Assembly: GCA_947629335.1 (NCBI GenBank)
Contig: CANRDI010000012.1
Location: 1-58,646, forward strand
Length of the DNA stretch: 58,646 nucleotides
Direction: 5' to 3'
Source: an uncultured Clostridia bacterium
GTDB taxonomy: Bacteria; Bacillota; Clostridia; Oscillospirales; Ruminococcaceae
Shown piece by piece: positions 26,904 through 36,615 of this stretch. Under the pieces are notes generated by a model. It did not search any database and was not told where the DNA came from. It saw nothing but the letters and a program-made list of their open reading frames with translations. A program made the position numbers and the translations under genes. Within the stretch, counting starts at the first letter, position 1; the number at the start of each line of letters is the position of its first letter.

Positions 26904-27932
26904 ATGCCGGGTTCTGAAAAAATAACAAAAGCCGACGAGCTTGCGCCTTCAAAAAAGATAGCGCTTGTACTCGCGTCAATGGGCGCGGAAAATGCGTCGG
27001 CGGTATATAAGCATTTGTCCGACGACGACGTTGAGAATATTTCAATAGAGCTTGCGCGTATGGATTTCCCGTCAATAGATGTTGTGGAAGAAGTACTGAA
27101 CGAGTTTTATGAGCTGTGCTTAACGCAAAAGGTAGTGACCGAGGGCGGTATCGATTATGCAAGAAGCGTTCTCGAAAAAGCTTTCGGCGCTGAAGCGGCG
27201 GATATGCTGCTGAACAAAATTACAAAACAGCTTGAATCGAAGTCGTTTGATTTCGTGAGAAAAGCCGACTATAAAAACCTGCTGGCTATCGTTCAGAACG
27301 AACACCCGCAGACTATCGCGCTTATTCTGTCTTATGCGAGAACAGACCAGGCGTCTGCTATACTTTCGGAGCTTCCGAAAGAAAAGCGCGTGGAAGTTGT
27401 CGAGAGAATAGCGACAATGGACAGAGCGTCGCCTGATGTTGTAAAGTCGATAGAGGCTTCGCTCGAAAAGAAATTCGCTACGCTTGCGTCAACCGACAGT
27501 ATGGAAGTCGGCGGTATAAACTATGTTGCCGAGATCATGAACAACGTTGACCGCGCGACGGAAAAATACATCTTCGACGAGTTGGGCGCGCGCGACCAGA
27601 AGCTTGCCGACCTTATCAAGCAGAAGATGTTCGTATTCGAGGATATCGTGCGTCTTGACAGCAAGGATATACAGGAGTTTGTCAAGCAGGTGGATTCCAA
27701 AGACCTTGCGGTCGCTATCAAGGGTTCGACGCAGGAAGTTGCGGAGTGTATCTTCTCGAACATTTCGAGCCGTGCAAGAGAAAACTTGCAGGCGGATATC
27801 GAGTACCTGCATAATGTGCGTATGCGTGACGTTGATGAGGCTCAGCAGAGGATCGTTGCAATCATCAGACGTCTTGAGCAGGAGGGTACTATTACTATTA
27901 CCCGCGGCGGCGGAGATGAGATTATCGCGTAA
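26904..27932 (+). CDS. fliG: Flagellar motor switch protein FliG
   Basis: This C-ring rotor protein of 342 residues contacts FliF (N-terminal), FliM (middle) and the MotA stator (C-terminal). Middle-domain sequence NEHPQTIALILSYARTDQAS contains the conserved EHPQ motif. The C-terminal charged helix region (RDQKLADLIKQKMFVFEDIV) carries torque residues. AGAGGTG precedes the ATG. Confidence 0.96.
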   Translation: MPGSEKITKADELAPSKKIALVLASMGAENASAVYKHLSDDDVENISIELARMDFPSIDVVEEVLNEFYELCLTQKVVTEGGIDYARSVLEKAFGAEAADMLLNKITKQLESKSFDFVRKADYKNLLAIVQNEHPQTIALILSYARTDQASAILSELPKEKRVEVVERIATMDRASPDVVKSIEASLEKKFATLASTDSMEVGGINYVAEIMNNVDRATEKYIFDELGARDQKLADLIKQKMFVFEDIVRLDSKDIQEFVKQVDSKDLAVAIKGSTQEVAECIFSNISSRARENLQADIEYLHNVRMRDVDEAQQRIVAIIRRLEQEGTITITRGGGDEIIA

Positions 27933-27971
27933 TTTGTTTTTGGCTGAAACAAATTAAGTGAGGTGAATTTA

Positions 27972-28937
27972 TTGGCGATATACAAATATAATTCCGTTCG
28001 GTATAACGGCGGAATTGACATCTCTAATTCTGTCGCGCTTCGCAAAAATGAGGCGGCTGAAATAAAGCCTGAGGCGGAGATATCGGAAGAACAGGAAGAT
28101 ACTCAGCCAAAACAGGAAAAGCCGAGATATACGGCAGAGGAAATTCTCGCCCAAAAGGAAACCGAGCTTATATTTGCGCTCAGAGATGTCGAGCAGAAAC
28201 AGCGCGAGCTTGCAAAACTCAAAGAGCAGTACATAGAACAGGGTAAAGAAGTAATTCTCGAAGCAAAGCGCAGAGCGGAGGGTATTGTCAAAAATGCCGA
28301 AACACAGGCACAGGAGATAGTAAACGACGCGGAAAATAAGCGCGGAGACGTTTTTATAAAGGCAAGAGCCGAGGGTTTTGAACAGGGAAAAAAGGACGGA
28401 AAGGCTCTGATGATGTCCGAGGGAAAGGGTATCCTCGACGAAGCGAGGGACTTTTCGGACAGGATAAACGAGCAGAAAATAAAACTTTTCGAGCAGTACG
28501 AAAAGGAAATTTACGAGACCGTTATGGAAATAGCAAACAAGGTGACGCTCAATTCCATGTCGGTAAAGGACGGAACTGCCGCTAAAAAACTTATAAAACA
28601 GGCGGCGAAGGATTTCCGAAATTCTCAGGTCATTCGCATTACTCTTGACGAAAACGAGGCGACGACAGAGCTTTCGGGGGATTATGAGTATCTTAAACAG
28701 CTTTGCGGAGGACTGGCGCACGTTGAAGTCGAATTGCTTGCAAACGGAGATCCCGGAACGGTGATTGTCGATAACGGCGAGGAGATAACCGACGCGGGGA
28801 TCAATACCCAGCTCAAGATGATAAGAGAGCTTGGGGACGGGAAATTCCGCGGAGAAATGCCGAAAAAGCGTACAAGAAAAAAGAAAACAGAAGAGCCGGA
28901 ACTTTCAGATGAAGAGCCTTCGGAAGAGGAACAATGA
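27972..28937 (+). CDS. fliH: Flagellar export ATPase regulator FliH
   Basis: It should bind and restrain the FliI ATPase at the export gate. The 321-residue protein has a long charged coiled-coil centre with EAKRRAEGIVKNAETQAQEI, then NDAENKRGDV, like the stalk subunits b and delta of F-type ATPases. The open frame begins at a GTG at 27963, but that codon overlaps the ribosome site AGGTG; the TTG at 27972 six bases later is the better start. The extreme C-terminus is Lys/Glu-rich. Its sequence is weakly conserved, and position supports the call. Confidence 0.88.
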   Translation: MAIYKYNSVRYNGGIDISNSVALRKNEAAEIKPEAEISEEQEDTQPKQEKPRYTAEEILAQKETELIFALRDVEQKQRELAKLKEQYIEQGKEVILEAKRRAEGIVKNAETQAQEIVNDAENKRGDVFIKARAEGFEQGKKDGKALMMSEGKGILDEARDFSDRINEQKIKLFEQYEKEIYETVMEIANKVTLNSMSVKDGTAAKKLIKQAAKDFRNSQVIRITLDENEATTELSGDYEYLKQLCGGLAHVEVELLANGDPGTVIVDNGEEITDAGINTQLKMIRELGDGKFRGEMPKKRTRKKKTEEPELSDEEPSEEEQ

Positions 28938-29041
28938 CATTTCCTCGGCAATTGTAAGCGACGGCAAAAAAGTAAATGCCTTATGCGGCAGAACGCTTTA
29001 TTTTTTCAGATGTCTGCCGATATAATAAATGGAGTGGTAAG

Positions 29042-30367
29042 ATGCTTGATTTAGCGGGATTTCGTAATGATATTGAAAACGCCGAGCTGTTCCGCTATAT
29101 GGGCAAGATCGAGAAAATATCGGGTCTTACGATCGAGGCGAGCGGTCCTACCGCAAGCGTCGGAGATGTTTGCAGGATATTCTCGAAGGATATGAAAAGC
29201 TATATAAAAGCGGAGGTTGTCGGATTTAATAAGAGCAACATTCTGCTTATGCCTTATACGGAGATAGAGGGGATCGGTCCGGGGTCTATTGTTGACAACA
29301 CGGGCGACAAGCTCACCGTAAAGGTCGGCGCGGAGCTTAAAGGGCGCATTATTGACGCCATGGGAAACGCGCTCGACGGAAAACCCGAAATCGACTATGA
29401 CGGAGAGGTCTCAATTACGGGTATTCCCGTAAATCCGTTTACGAGACCGCCTATTCACGAAACCATTGAGCTTGGAGTAAGAGCTATCGACGGAATGCTC
29501 ACAATGGGCAAGGGTCAGAGAATGGGCATTTTCGCGGGTTCGGGCGTCGGAAAATCCACGCTTATGGGTATGATTGCGCGAAAGGTAAAGGCTGACGTAA
29601 ACGTAATTGCCCTCGTGGGAGAAAGAGGCAGAGAGGTTCGTGAATTTATCGAGCGCGACCTCGGCGAAGAGGGTATGGCGCGGTCGGTGCTGGTGGTGGA
29701 GACTTCGGACAGACCGGCGATGCTTCGCTCTAAAGCGCCGCTTACTGCTACGGCAATTGCTGAATATTTTATGAAGCAGGGAATGGACGTTCTGCTTATG
29801 ATGGACAGCTTGACGAGATATGCAATGGCGCTCAGAGAGGTCGGGCTTTCCACGGGCGAGCCGCCGATTGCAAGAGGTTATACGCCGTCAATTTACAGCG
29901 CAATGCCGAAACTTTTAGAAAGAGCGGGGAATTTTCCCGAAGGTTCTATCACGGGTATCTACACGGTGCTTGTAGAGGGCGACGATACGAACGAGCCTAT
30001 CGCGGATACTGTGCGCGGTATTATCGACGGACACATTATCCTTTCACGAAAGATAGCGGCGCAGAACCATTATCCCGCGATCGACATTTTGTCGAGCGTT
30101 TCGAGACTTATGAGCGAGATAGCTACTCCCGCGCATAAAGAGGCAGCGGGAAAGCTCAGAAATCTGCTTTCGTTGTACAATGCAAACTACGACCTTATTT
30201 CAATAGGCGCGTATAAACACGGTACAAATCCCCAGCTCGACGAGGCTATAAAGAAGATAGACGCAATAAACGGCTTCCTTATGCAAGGGACAAAGGAAAG
30301 TTTCCCGCTGGAGGATACCGTTAAAATGCTGATAGACGCTGTTGGAGACAGCAAGGCTCACGAGTGA
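29042..30367 (+). CDS. fliI: Flagellum-specific ATP synthase/export ATPase FliI
   Basis: This hexameric ATPase of the flagellar type III export apparatus has 441 residues. Walker A is AGSGVGKST (165-173, Lys171), Walker B is VLLMMDS, and the family block (GERGREVREFIERDLGEEGM) is intact. An open frame continues upstream to 28976, but the ATG at 29042 behind GGAGTGG begins at the normal N-terminus. The 104-base gap after fliH shows no clear signal. Confidence 0.97.
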   Translation: MLDLAGFRNDIENAELFRYMGKIEKISGLTIEASGPTASVGDVCRIFSKDMKSYIKAEVVGFNKSNILLMPYTEIEGIGPGSIVDNTGDKLTVKVGAELKGRIIDAMGNALDGKPEIDYDGEVSITGIPVNPFTRPPIHETIELGVRAIDGMLTMGKGQRMGIFAGSGVGKSTLMGMIARKVKADVNVIALVGERGREVREFIERDLGEEGMARSVLVVETSDRPAMLRSKAPLTATAIAEYFMKQGMDVLLMMDSLTRYAMALREVGLSTGEPPIARGYTPSIYSAMPKLLERAGNFPEGSITGIYTVLVEGDDTNEPIADTVRGIIDGHIILSRKIAAQNHYPAIDILSSVSRLMSEIATPAHKEAAGKLRNLLSLYNANYDLISIGAYKHGTNPQLDEAIKKIDAINGFLMQGTKESFPLEDTVKMLIDAVGDSKAHE

Positions 30368-30387
30368 TTTTCGGACGGTGATATAAG

Positions 30388-30849
30388 ATGAAGAAATTTC
30401 AGTTTACTCTGCAAAGATTAAAGGATTTCAGAGAGCAGGAACTTGACAGGCAGAAAAACACGCTCGCTGTTTTGCAGGGAGAATTAAGACGGCTCGAAGA
30501 GGAACTTGAAGAACTGAAAAACACTCTCGAAAAGCAGAGCGAAGAGCTTACGTCGGTTTGTATGCGCGGGGCAAGAGCGACCGATGTCGCAGTCAGAAAA
30601 CGTTATATCGTAACGCTCCAGCAGGACGTTCATATAAAAGAACAGCAGATTATCAAGAAAAATGAAGCGATAGAAAAACAGCTCTCGGTAGTTGTAGACG
30701 CGACAAAAGATGTAAAAACGCTCGAAATGCTCGAAGAAAAACAGCTCGAAGAATACAAACTTGCTTCGGGAAAAGAAAACGAGCAGTTTATCGAAGAGTT
30801 TGTGAGCGGACAGACAATAAGACAGTCGATTGAAAGCCGAAGCAATTAA
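30388..30849 (+). CDS. fliJ: Flagellar export chaperone FliJ
   Basis: A 153-residue, highly charged coiled-coil protein with the N-terminal FTLQRLKDFREQELDRQKN pattern of FliJ. In other bacteria FliJ acts as the central stalk of the FliI ring and recycles chaperones. Sequence alone is weak evidence; its position between fliI and fliK is strong. Confidence 0.9.
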   Translation: MKKFQFTLQRLKDFREQELDRQKNTLAVLQGELRRLEEELEELKNTLEKQSEELTSVCMRGARATDVAVRKRYIVTLQQDVHIKEQQIIKKNEAIEKQLSVVVDATKDVKTLEMLEEKQLEEYKLASGKENEQFIEEFVSGQTIRQSIESRSN

Positions 30850-30911
30850 TTCGTTATCATGGCAAATGCCTTGATATATAAATCATTTATTACTTTTAAG
30901 GAGGTGAACAA

Positions 30912-32690
30912 ATGGCAGTATCAGTTAATTCAAGCGCAAGCAAAGTAAGAAGCGATTTTATGGTCTCGGACGCGGCTATACCTCAGAGAGTTTCCGAGCA
31001 GAACGATCAGATGCAGAAGTTTGAGGAAATGCTGTCGAAAGCCGACGATAAGCTCAGAAAGTTTTCGGACATTAAAAAAGCCTTTGACGAAGGAAAATAT
31101 GATGTACCGACAGTGGATGAGCTTAAAAAAGCGGGCGTTATTGCAGACCATACGGCGGTAAACGATACGAAAAGCCTTGCGGAAAAGATCGTAAGCGGCG
31201 AGGTCAGCGCAGAGGATATTCCCGAAGACGAAATTACTCTGAAACTCCTGCGGGAGATAACGGAAATGGTCGAGGCTGAGTCGGAAAACGACGAGGACGT
31301 CTTTTTGAAGTTAAAGAAACTCGGCTTTGAAGAAGAGATAAAGCTCCTTTCGGGAAAGTTAGTTTCGGACATTGAAGACAACGAAAAGACCGAAAGCGTT
31401 GACGCAAACATTCTTGCGAGCCTTTTGAGCATTGACGTGTCGGACGAAATAACAGGGCTTCTGAAAAAACTTGCGGAAGATGAGGCGGACCGCGTAGAAG
31501 AAGTAGTATGCATGGACGCTCAGGACGTGGAAGAAGAAAGCATTATCGACCACCACATCAGAATTGCCGAAGAGCTTTCCGGAAAAACGTCGGAGGAAAA
31601 TATTTCAGATTTGAATGATATGTTTTCTCAGAAAAATGAAAGTTTCGCCGATGTACAGTTGACGGACGAATTTTTACAAAACTCGGCGGAAATGAATGCC
31701 GGAAACGAAGCGGAGCATACGGACGGCGCGCTGAACGAGGTCGGAGCAGATGTTTTCGGTAAAGTTTCCGAGCTTGACGTGAATGCTGAAACGAAAGTTG
31801 AGGCAGACGCAGGAAATGTTGCGGTCGGAGAACAAACCGAAAGCGAGGCAATATCCTACGAGCAGAATGCCACAGAAATTTACGGGCAGAACTCCGCAGA
31901 GACCTATGTGCAGAATGCAGCAGAAACGCTCGGTCAAAAAGCAGACGAACAGGCTCAGATAAGTGCCGAAGCAGCAGAAATCCTCAAAAATTCAGCTCAA
32001 AACGGCGAGATCTCAAAGCCCGAAGTAAATGCGGCAGAAAAGACTGACGCTGACGGGGAAAAAGCAGAAATGCTTTCCGCAGAAGAAGGGAGCGTTTCCG
32101 TAAAGGCGGCGGACGACCGCTCAAAGGCGCTCGGCGAGGAACTTGAAATGCTTAAAAACGCTAAGCAGAAGCCCGAAGCGGAGCAAAAGCCGCAGGAGGA
32201 CGTCGGAAAGACCTCGATCTTACAGCCGAACATTTCAGAAAGTCAGATGATTTTCAGAAAGGACAACGGCGAGCTTCTTGTTGTTTCGCAGAAAGAGCTT
32301 ACGTCACAGGTCATGAAACTTGTCGAGCAGGTTGTTTCCGAAAACAAGGAAAACACCGAGTACAGCATTATGCTTGATCCTGAGGATCTCGGAAAGATAA
32401 CGGTCAAGATGACAAAAGCTGCGGACGGAGCTGTTTCCGTAACGATCGTGGCGGAGAATGCAAGAACACAGCGTATCCTCGAACAGAACAGCGATCTTAT
32501 GCAGTCGAACCTCAGAAATAACGGCATAAACCTCGAAAGCTGGCAGACGGTAAATGAGTCCCAGCAAAACCACCCCGCGCAGGACTATAGAGGCAGCGCG
32601 AAAAATCCGTATTATGCACAGGAAAACAACACTGATGAAGAAACGGATGAAAACGGAAAATCTTTTGCCGATATAATCGCGGCAATGTGA
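30912..32690 (+). CDS. fliK: Flagellar hook-length control protein FliK
   Basis: This 592-residue secreted ruler protein has a long, acidic, low-complexity N-terminal and middle part and a conserved C-terminal Flg_hook domain (about 455-550) with YSIMLDPEDLGKITVKMTKA, followed by the usual DLMQSNLRNNGINLESW block. Residues about 315-365 show degenerate short repeats around QNxAExxGQ. FliK length correlates with hook length in other systems. AAGGAGGTG precedes the ATG. Confidence 0.9.
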   Translation: MAVSVNSSASKVRSDFMVSDAAIPQRVSEQNDQMQKFEEMLSKADDKLRKFSDIKKAFDEGKYDVPTVDELKKAGVIADHTAVNDTKSLAEKIVSGEVSAEDIPEDEITLKLLREITEMVEAESENDEDVFLKLKKLGFEEEIKLLSGKLVSDIEDNEKTESVDANILASLLSIDVSDEITGLLKKLAEDEADRVEEVVCMDAQDVEEESIIDHHIRIAEELSGKTSEENISDLNDMFSQKNESFADVQLTDEFLQNSAEMNAGNEAEHTDGALNEVGADVFGKVSELDVNAETKVEADAGNVAVGEQTESEAISYEQNATEIYGQNSAETYVQNAAETLGQKADEQAQISAEAAEILKNSAQNGEISKPEVNAAEKTDADGEKAEMLSAEEGSVSVKAADDRSKALGEELEMLKNAKQKPEAEQKPQEDVGKTSILQPNISESQMIFRKDNGELLVVSQKELTSQVMKLVEQVVSENKENTEYSIMLDPEDLGKITVKMTKAADGAVSVTIVAENARTQRILEQNSDLMQSNLRNNGINLESWQTVNESQQNHPAQDYRGSAKNPYYAQENNTDEETDENGKSFADIIAAM

Positions 32691-32719
32691 TTTTATTAAT
32701 TTGAAAAGGAGGAAAATTT

Positions 32720-33517
32720 ATGGCAGATTCTACGGGAAGAATTTTATCCTCGGCAGAACAGATGCAGGCAAATTATGAAAAGTATAAGGACAAGTTTGTC
32801 GATTCACAGGACGATCTGATAAACTCCGATACGTTTTTGAAGCTTTTGGTCGCTGAAATGTCACAGCAGGATCCCCTTGAACCGACTTCAAACACCGAGT
32901 TTATTTCACAGCTTGCTTCTTTCAGCCAGATGGGCTATATGCAGGACGCAAGCAAGTATTCTATGGCGACATACGCTTCGAGCCTTGTAGGAAAGGTTGC
33001 AACGGCTACGAGGGTCGAGGGAAAGAACGTTATCACAAAGACGGGAATTGTTGAAAGCGTGACAAAAACCGCGGACAACAGCAGCTATACCGTGAAAATT
33101 GACGGAGAAAGTTTCGACATTTCAAAGGTTACTTCCGTTCAGGAAGCGCCAAACAGCGGGAATACGGGTTCAAGCGGCTCGGTCGGCTCTGTGGGCGACA
33201 GCTTCCTCGGCGACAGCATTTCGAGAGCAAGTATGATGATCGGAATGTACGCGACAATTTCGGGAAAATTGCCTGACGGCGCGAACTATGTTGACGCGGG
33301 CTTTATCGAAGCGATAAGAGTTATGGACGGAAAAATTTACGTTGTCGTAAACGGAAGTTCAAGACCTATCGAGGACATTGTAGAGCTTACATATGCGACT
33401 ATTGACGACGGAACGGGCGAAGAAGGCGGAGATACGGGCGAAGTTGAAGATCCCGGCGAAGCCGAAAATCCCGATGAGACTGTCGGCGAGACCGATACGG
33501 AAAACAAAGAGGACTGA
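32720..33517 (+). CDS. flgD: Flagellar hook-capping protein FlgD
   Basis: This is the scaffold cap for hook assembly. Residues 35-75 hold the conserved DTFLKLLVAEMSQQDPLEP segment followed by NTEFISQLASFSQ. The C-terminal half has a beta-rich FlgD/tudor-like region, and the last 35 residues form an unusual acidic, Gly/Glu/Asp-rich tail. AAAGGAGGA precedes the ATG. Confidence 0.93.
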   Translation: MADSTGRILSSAEQMQANYEKYKDKFVDSQDDLINSDTFLKLLVAEMSQQDPLEPTSNTEFISQLASFSQMGYMQDASKYSMATYASSLVGKVATATRVEGKNVITKTGIVESVTKTADNSSYTVKIDGESFDISKVTSVQEAPNSGNTGSSGSVGSVGDSFLGDSISRASMMIGMYATISGKLPDGANYVDAGFIEAIRVMDGKIYVVVNGSSRPIEDIVELTYATIDDGTGEEGGDTGEVEDPGEAENPDETVGETDTENKED

Positions 33518-33541
33518 TTTATTGCAGAAAGGGTATGAATT

Positions 33542-33937
33542 ATGCTTATAAGTGAATACCTTGCGCTGCGTAATCAAATCACAGTTACTACAGGAAACAG
33601 CGTTTCTCCCGCAGAAACCGCGAAAGAGCAAAGTACAGAGAGCTTTGCCGAGGCGTTAAAGCAAAAAATCGAGGAAAAGCAGGGCGTTGAATTTTCAAAG
33701 CACGCAATGCAGAGGATTTCCGAGAGAAATATCGACATAACCGAAAACGGCACTCTCGACAGGCTTAATAAAGGCGTTGAGATAGCGGCGGACAAGGGAA
33801 GTCAGGACGCGCTTATTCTTGTAGGCGATAATGCGTTTGTTGTCAGCGTGAGAAACAACAAGGTCATTACGACCATTGCTCAGGAAGAGCTTAAAGGAAA
33901 TATTTTTACAAATATCGACTCTACCGTGATAATATGA
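33542..33937 (+). CDS. Flagellar operon protein, TIGR02530 type
   Basis: A 131-residue protein with the diagnostic segment FSKHAMQRISERNI, then a C-terminal half ending in VGDNAFVVSVRNNKVITTI. This small family sits between flgD and flgE in many Firmicutes and is thought to help hook assembly; its function is not well defined. It overlaps no neighbour and uses an ATG with AAAGGGT upstream. Confidence 0.85.
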   Translation: MLISEYLALRNQITVTTGNSVSPAETAKEQSTESFAEALKQKIEEKQGVEFSKHAMQRISERNIDITENGTLDRLNKGVEIAADKGSQDALILVGDNAFVVSVRNNKVITTIAQEELKGNIFTNIDSTVII

Positions 33938-33958
33938 ACGGACCTTCGGGAATTCATT

Positions 33959-33983
33959 GCGGGAACTGCGACTTAGTTCCCGC
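33959..33983 (+). promoter_or_regulatory. Hairpin in the flgE 5' region
   Basis: GCGGGAAC (33959-33966) pairs with GTTCCCGC (33976-33983) over a 9-base loop, 38 bases before the flgE ATG. No T-run follows directly, so RNA processing or stabilisation is more likely than termination. Confidence 0.5.
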
Positions 33984-34021
33984 TCACGGAGAGAAAAATT
34001 AAGTTTTTTTGGAGGTCAATT

Positions 34022-36232
34022 ATGGTTAAATCATTGTATTCAGGCGTTTCGGGACTTAAAACACACCAGGCGAAAATGGACGTTATAGGTAACAACATCG
34101 CAAACGTAAATACTACGGGCTTTAAAGCGGGCGTTGTTACATTCCGCGACATTTACTATCAGTACAAAATAAACCCCTCTGCGGGAACGGCTACTTCGGG
34201 CGGCGTAAACCCCGCAATGGTCGGCTACGGCGTAAGGCTTAACTCGACAACCGCAAATATGACCCAGTCGGGATTTACCCAGTCTGACTGGTGGGCGGAC
34301 GTTGCGCTCGACGGAGAGGGCTTTTTCCAGGTAATGGATTCTACGGGCAATATTTACTATACAAGAGCAGGCAGATTTGACGTTGACGCAGACGGCTATC
34401 TGATAAACGCTTCGGGCAACTACGTTCTGGGCGTTACGGGCGATCCGCAGGGCATCGAGCCAAGCTCCAACAGAATAAGAATAGTTATTCCCGACACCGA
34501 GGACAACTGCTCAAGCGCTACAAATAAGGTAAACGGCGTAAACGTTACGCTTTCAATGTCCGCACCCTCAAATAATACAAATATTTCCGTTACATTTACC
34601 GAGGCGGAGTTCCCTTATGCGACATTCAACAACGGCATACTTAACATTTTCTTCAACCCCGACGACCAGTATGGTTCTCAGGACGATTTCGAGGCGGCGA
34701 TAGCTACTGCGCTCCAGGCGGGCGGTGTTCAGCTCCCTGATGATGTAGAGCTTAAATTCGATTTTGAGAGCATTCCTGACGATTATCCCGCGCGCGCGGC
34801 AAGCAATATTGTCGAGGATTTCAAAGTTTCCACTAAGACTGCCGAGTATCAGTTCCACCAGACTTATGTAGAAGCAGGAATTACAAAGCACGCTTATATG
34901 ACCTTTGGTGTTCCCGATCCGACTTGTACGGATAAGGTCGCTATAACGGTAAAGGACGCTACTGACGGTGTTGACGCAGATGTTGAAGCTAAATATGAAA
35001 AGGGCGTTTGGAACCTTACTATTTACGGCGACAGTACTGCCGCGGACATAAACGAGGCAATAAAGAAAGAAATCGACAGAATAGAAGCTGCGGGCGGAAC
35101 AGTTTCAAAGCTCAACTGCGACAATATGGTTCTTCCTTCGGGCGATAAAATGAGGGAGGATATGCTCAAAAAACTTGTCTACGGTGTTGATGCTGATGGA
35201 AATGCTAATCCAGCTCCTGCTGATCCTGCTACTGCTCCGCAGGTCGAGCTTGTAGGCGGAACTAAGACGGGCGTTACGCTTGATGTCGAGGTTCAAGAAG
35301 CGGGCGAGTTCGGTAACAACTACAAAGTTGTATTCAGCTATAAGGCAGGCTATGGAAAGACAAGCGCCGTATGGGACGAGGGAACGCTTAATGTTACGAT
35401 TTGCGCGGACTCTACAATCGGCGACGTAAACCAAGCTATCAAAGAGGCGGCAAACGGTGACCAAAAGAAGATGTTGAAGTTCAATGAGATTTCGGGACTT
35501 GACTATGGTCCGAAATACGACTTTGACAGAAAGATAGAGCCGAGTACGGAAGAAGGTAAGTATGTTATAACCGAAACCGACAGAAACGGTGTTCAGAGAA
35601 GCGCGACAGTTGAAGATTTAAATGATTTAAGTGATATAAAGTGGGAAACTTATACTGCCGCAGACGGAACTGAAATTGAAGATGACGGTGCAGAACAATT
35701 TGAGGACGAAAAGGATCCCGATGATATCTGGCAGCCCGTATTCAGAGAGTCGTTCTTCGGCGGAAACCCTGCGATAAAGCCGACAAACGGAAAGGACAGC
35801 TTCTTTACCGAAACCGCGAAGAGCCTCGGAACATTTAACCTTGAAAACGGAAGAATAGGCGGTCCGCAGAGCTACGGCGACCTTCTCGATATCGTCGTTC
35901 AGACAGACGGAACTATCGTCGGACTGCACGCCGTACACGGCTATATCACGTTCGGCAGAATAGACATAGCTACGTTTGATAACGTAAACGGTCTGGCACA
36001 GGTCGGCGGAACGAATTTCAAGGAGACCGTTGCTTCGGGAGGTCCAAAGCTCAAGACCGCAGGCACTGACGGCGCAGGCGCGATACTCTCAGGCTCGCTC
36101 GAAATGTCGAACGTCGATCTTTCACAGGAATTTACCGATATGATAACCACGCAGAGAGGATTCCAGGCAAACTCTCGTGTTATCACGGTTTCCGATACAA
36201 TGCTCGAAGAGCTTTTGAGCCTAAAGAGATAA
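34022..36232 (+). CDS. flgE: Flagellar hook protein FlgE, enlarged
   Basis: The universal joint between rod and filament. N-terminal residues 1-40 (DVIGNNIANVNTTGFKAG) and C-terminal 690-736 (SNVDLSQEFTDMITTQRGFQ) form the conserved core. At 736 residues it is much longer than the usual 400-500. The extra central part contains three related segments, about 172-235, 303-360 and 416-479, each ending in a pattern like GxLNVTIxxDSTIGDVNQAI, similar to the flagellin hook IN motif. These should form surface-exposed domains. Between repeats two and three is an Ala/Pro-rich stretch (390-405) with codon use unlike its surroundings. GGAGG precedes the ATG. Confidence 0.95.
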   Translation: MVKSLYSGVSGLKTHQAKMDVIGNNIANVNTTGFKAGVVTFRDIYYQYKINPSAGTATSGGVNPAMVGYGVRLNSTTANMTQSGFTQSDWWADVALDGEGFFQVMDSTGNIYYTRAGRFDVDADGYLINASGNYVLGVTGDPQGIEPSSNRIRIVIPDTEDNCSSATNKVNGVNVTLSMSAPSNNTNISVTFTEAEFPYATFNNGILNIFFNPDDQYGSQDDFEAAIATALQAGGVQLPDDVELKFDFESIPDDYPARAASNIVEDFKVSTKTAEYQFHQTYVEAGITKHAYMTFGVPDPTCTDKVAITVKDATDGVDADVEAKYEKGVWNLTIYGDSTAADINEAIKKEIDRIEAAGGTVSKLNCDNMVLPSGDKMREDMLKKLVYGVDADGNANPAPADPATAPQVELVGGTKTGVTLDVEVQEAGEFGNNYKVVFSYKAGYGKTSAVWDEGTLNVTICADSTIGDVNQAIKEAANGDQKKMLKFNEISGLDYGPKYDFDRKIEPSTEEGKYVITETDRNGVQRSATVEDLNDLSDIKWETYTAADGTEIEDDGAEQFEDEKDPDDIWQPVFRESFFGGNPAIKPTNGKDSFFTETAKSLGTFNLENGRIGGPQSYGDLLDIVVQTDGTIVGLHAVHGYITFGRIDIATFDNVNGLAQVGGTNFKETVASGGPKLKTAGTDGAGAILSGSLEMSNVDLSQEFTDMITTQRGFQANSRVITVSDTMLEELLSLKR

Positions 36233-36276
36233 TTTTTGCGGCAGTTAATGCTGTTGAATAAGCAATGTTTGATGCG

Positions 36277-36314
36277 GAGCGCGCCTCGGCGGCTTCGGCG
36301 CGGAAAGCGCGCTC
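36277..36314 (+). promoter_or_regulatory. GC-rich hairpin between flgE and flbD
   Basis: GAGCGCGC (36277-36284) pairs with GCGCGCTC (36307-36314), with an inner CGCC...GGCG pairing. It is not followed by a T-run. In a 113-base gap, it may protect the 3' end of hook mRNA or reduce read-through. Confidence 0.5.
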
Positions 36315-36345
36315 TGCTCTCTTGCGTATAAAATTCGGTGGTTAT

Positions 36346-36576
36346 ATGATTTTTTTAACAAAGCTTGACGGAAAAACTTTTATGCTCAACGAGGAACTTA
36401 TTGAAACTGTAAACGAAACGCCCGATACGGTGATCGTTCTTGAAAACGGACACAGCTATATAGTTCGAGAGAGTATGAACGAGCTTCAAAATCTTATTTT
36501 GGAAAATAACAGGCAAAAGCGCAGAGCGCGCCTTATCGGAAGAAAAGATGAGCAGAGCCTGTCAAATAAAGAATAA
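36346..36576 (+). CDS. flbD: FlbD-family flagellar protein (SwrD-like)
   Basis: A 76-residue small protein with the family opening IFLTKLDGKTFMLNEELIE and the PDTVIVLENGHSYIVRES block. In Bacillus the homologue SwrD increases stator power. The frame is open from 36265, but those residues are encoded by the GC hairpin region; the ATG at 36346 gives the conserved start. Its ribosome site (GGTGG) is weak. It sits between flgE and motA as in other Firmicutes. Confidence 0.88.
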   Translation: MIFLTKLDGKTFMLNEELIETVNETPDTVIVLENGHSYIVRESMNELQNLILENNRQKRRARLIGRKDEQSLSNKE

Positions 36577-36615
36577 AATCCGGTGCTTCCGGAATAAAAA
36601 AGTGAGGGGTAAGTT

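Noticed and set aside
36265-36345. N-terminal extension of FlbD
   Set aside because: The 27 extra residues are encoded by a GC hairpin and are Ala/Ser/Arg-rich; the family starts at the ATG at 36346.
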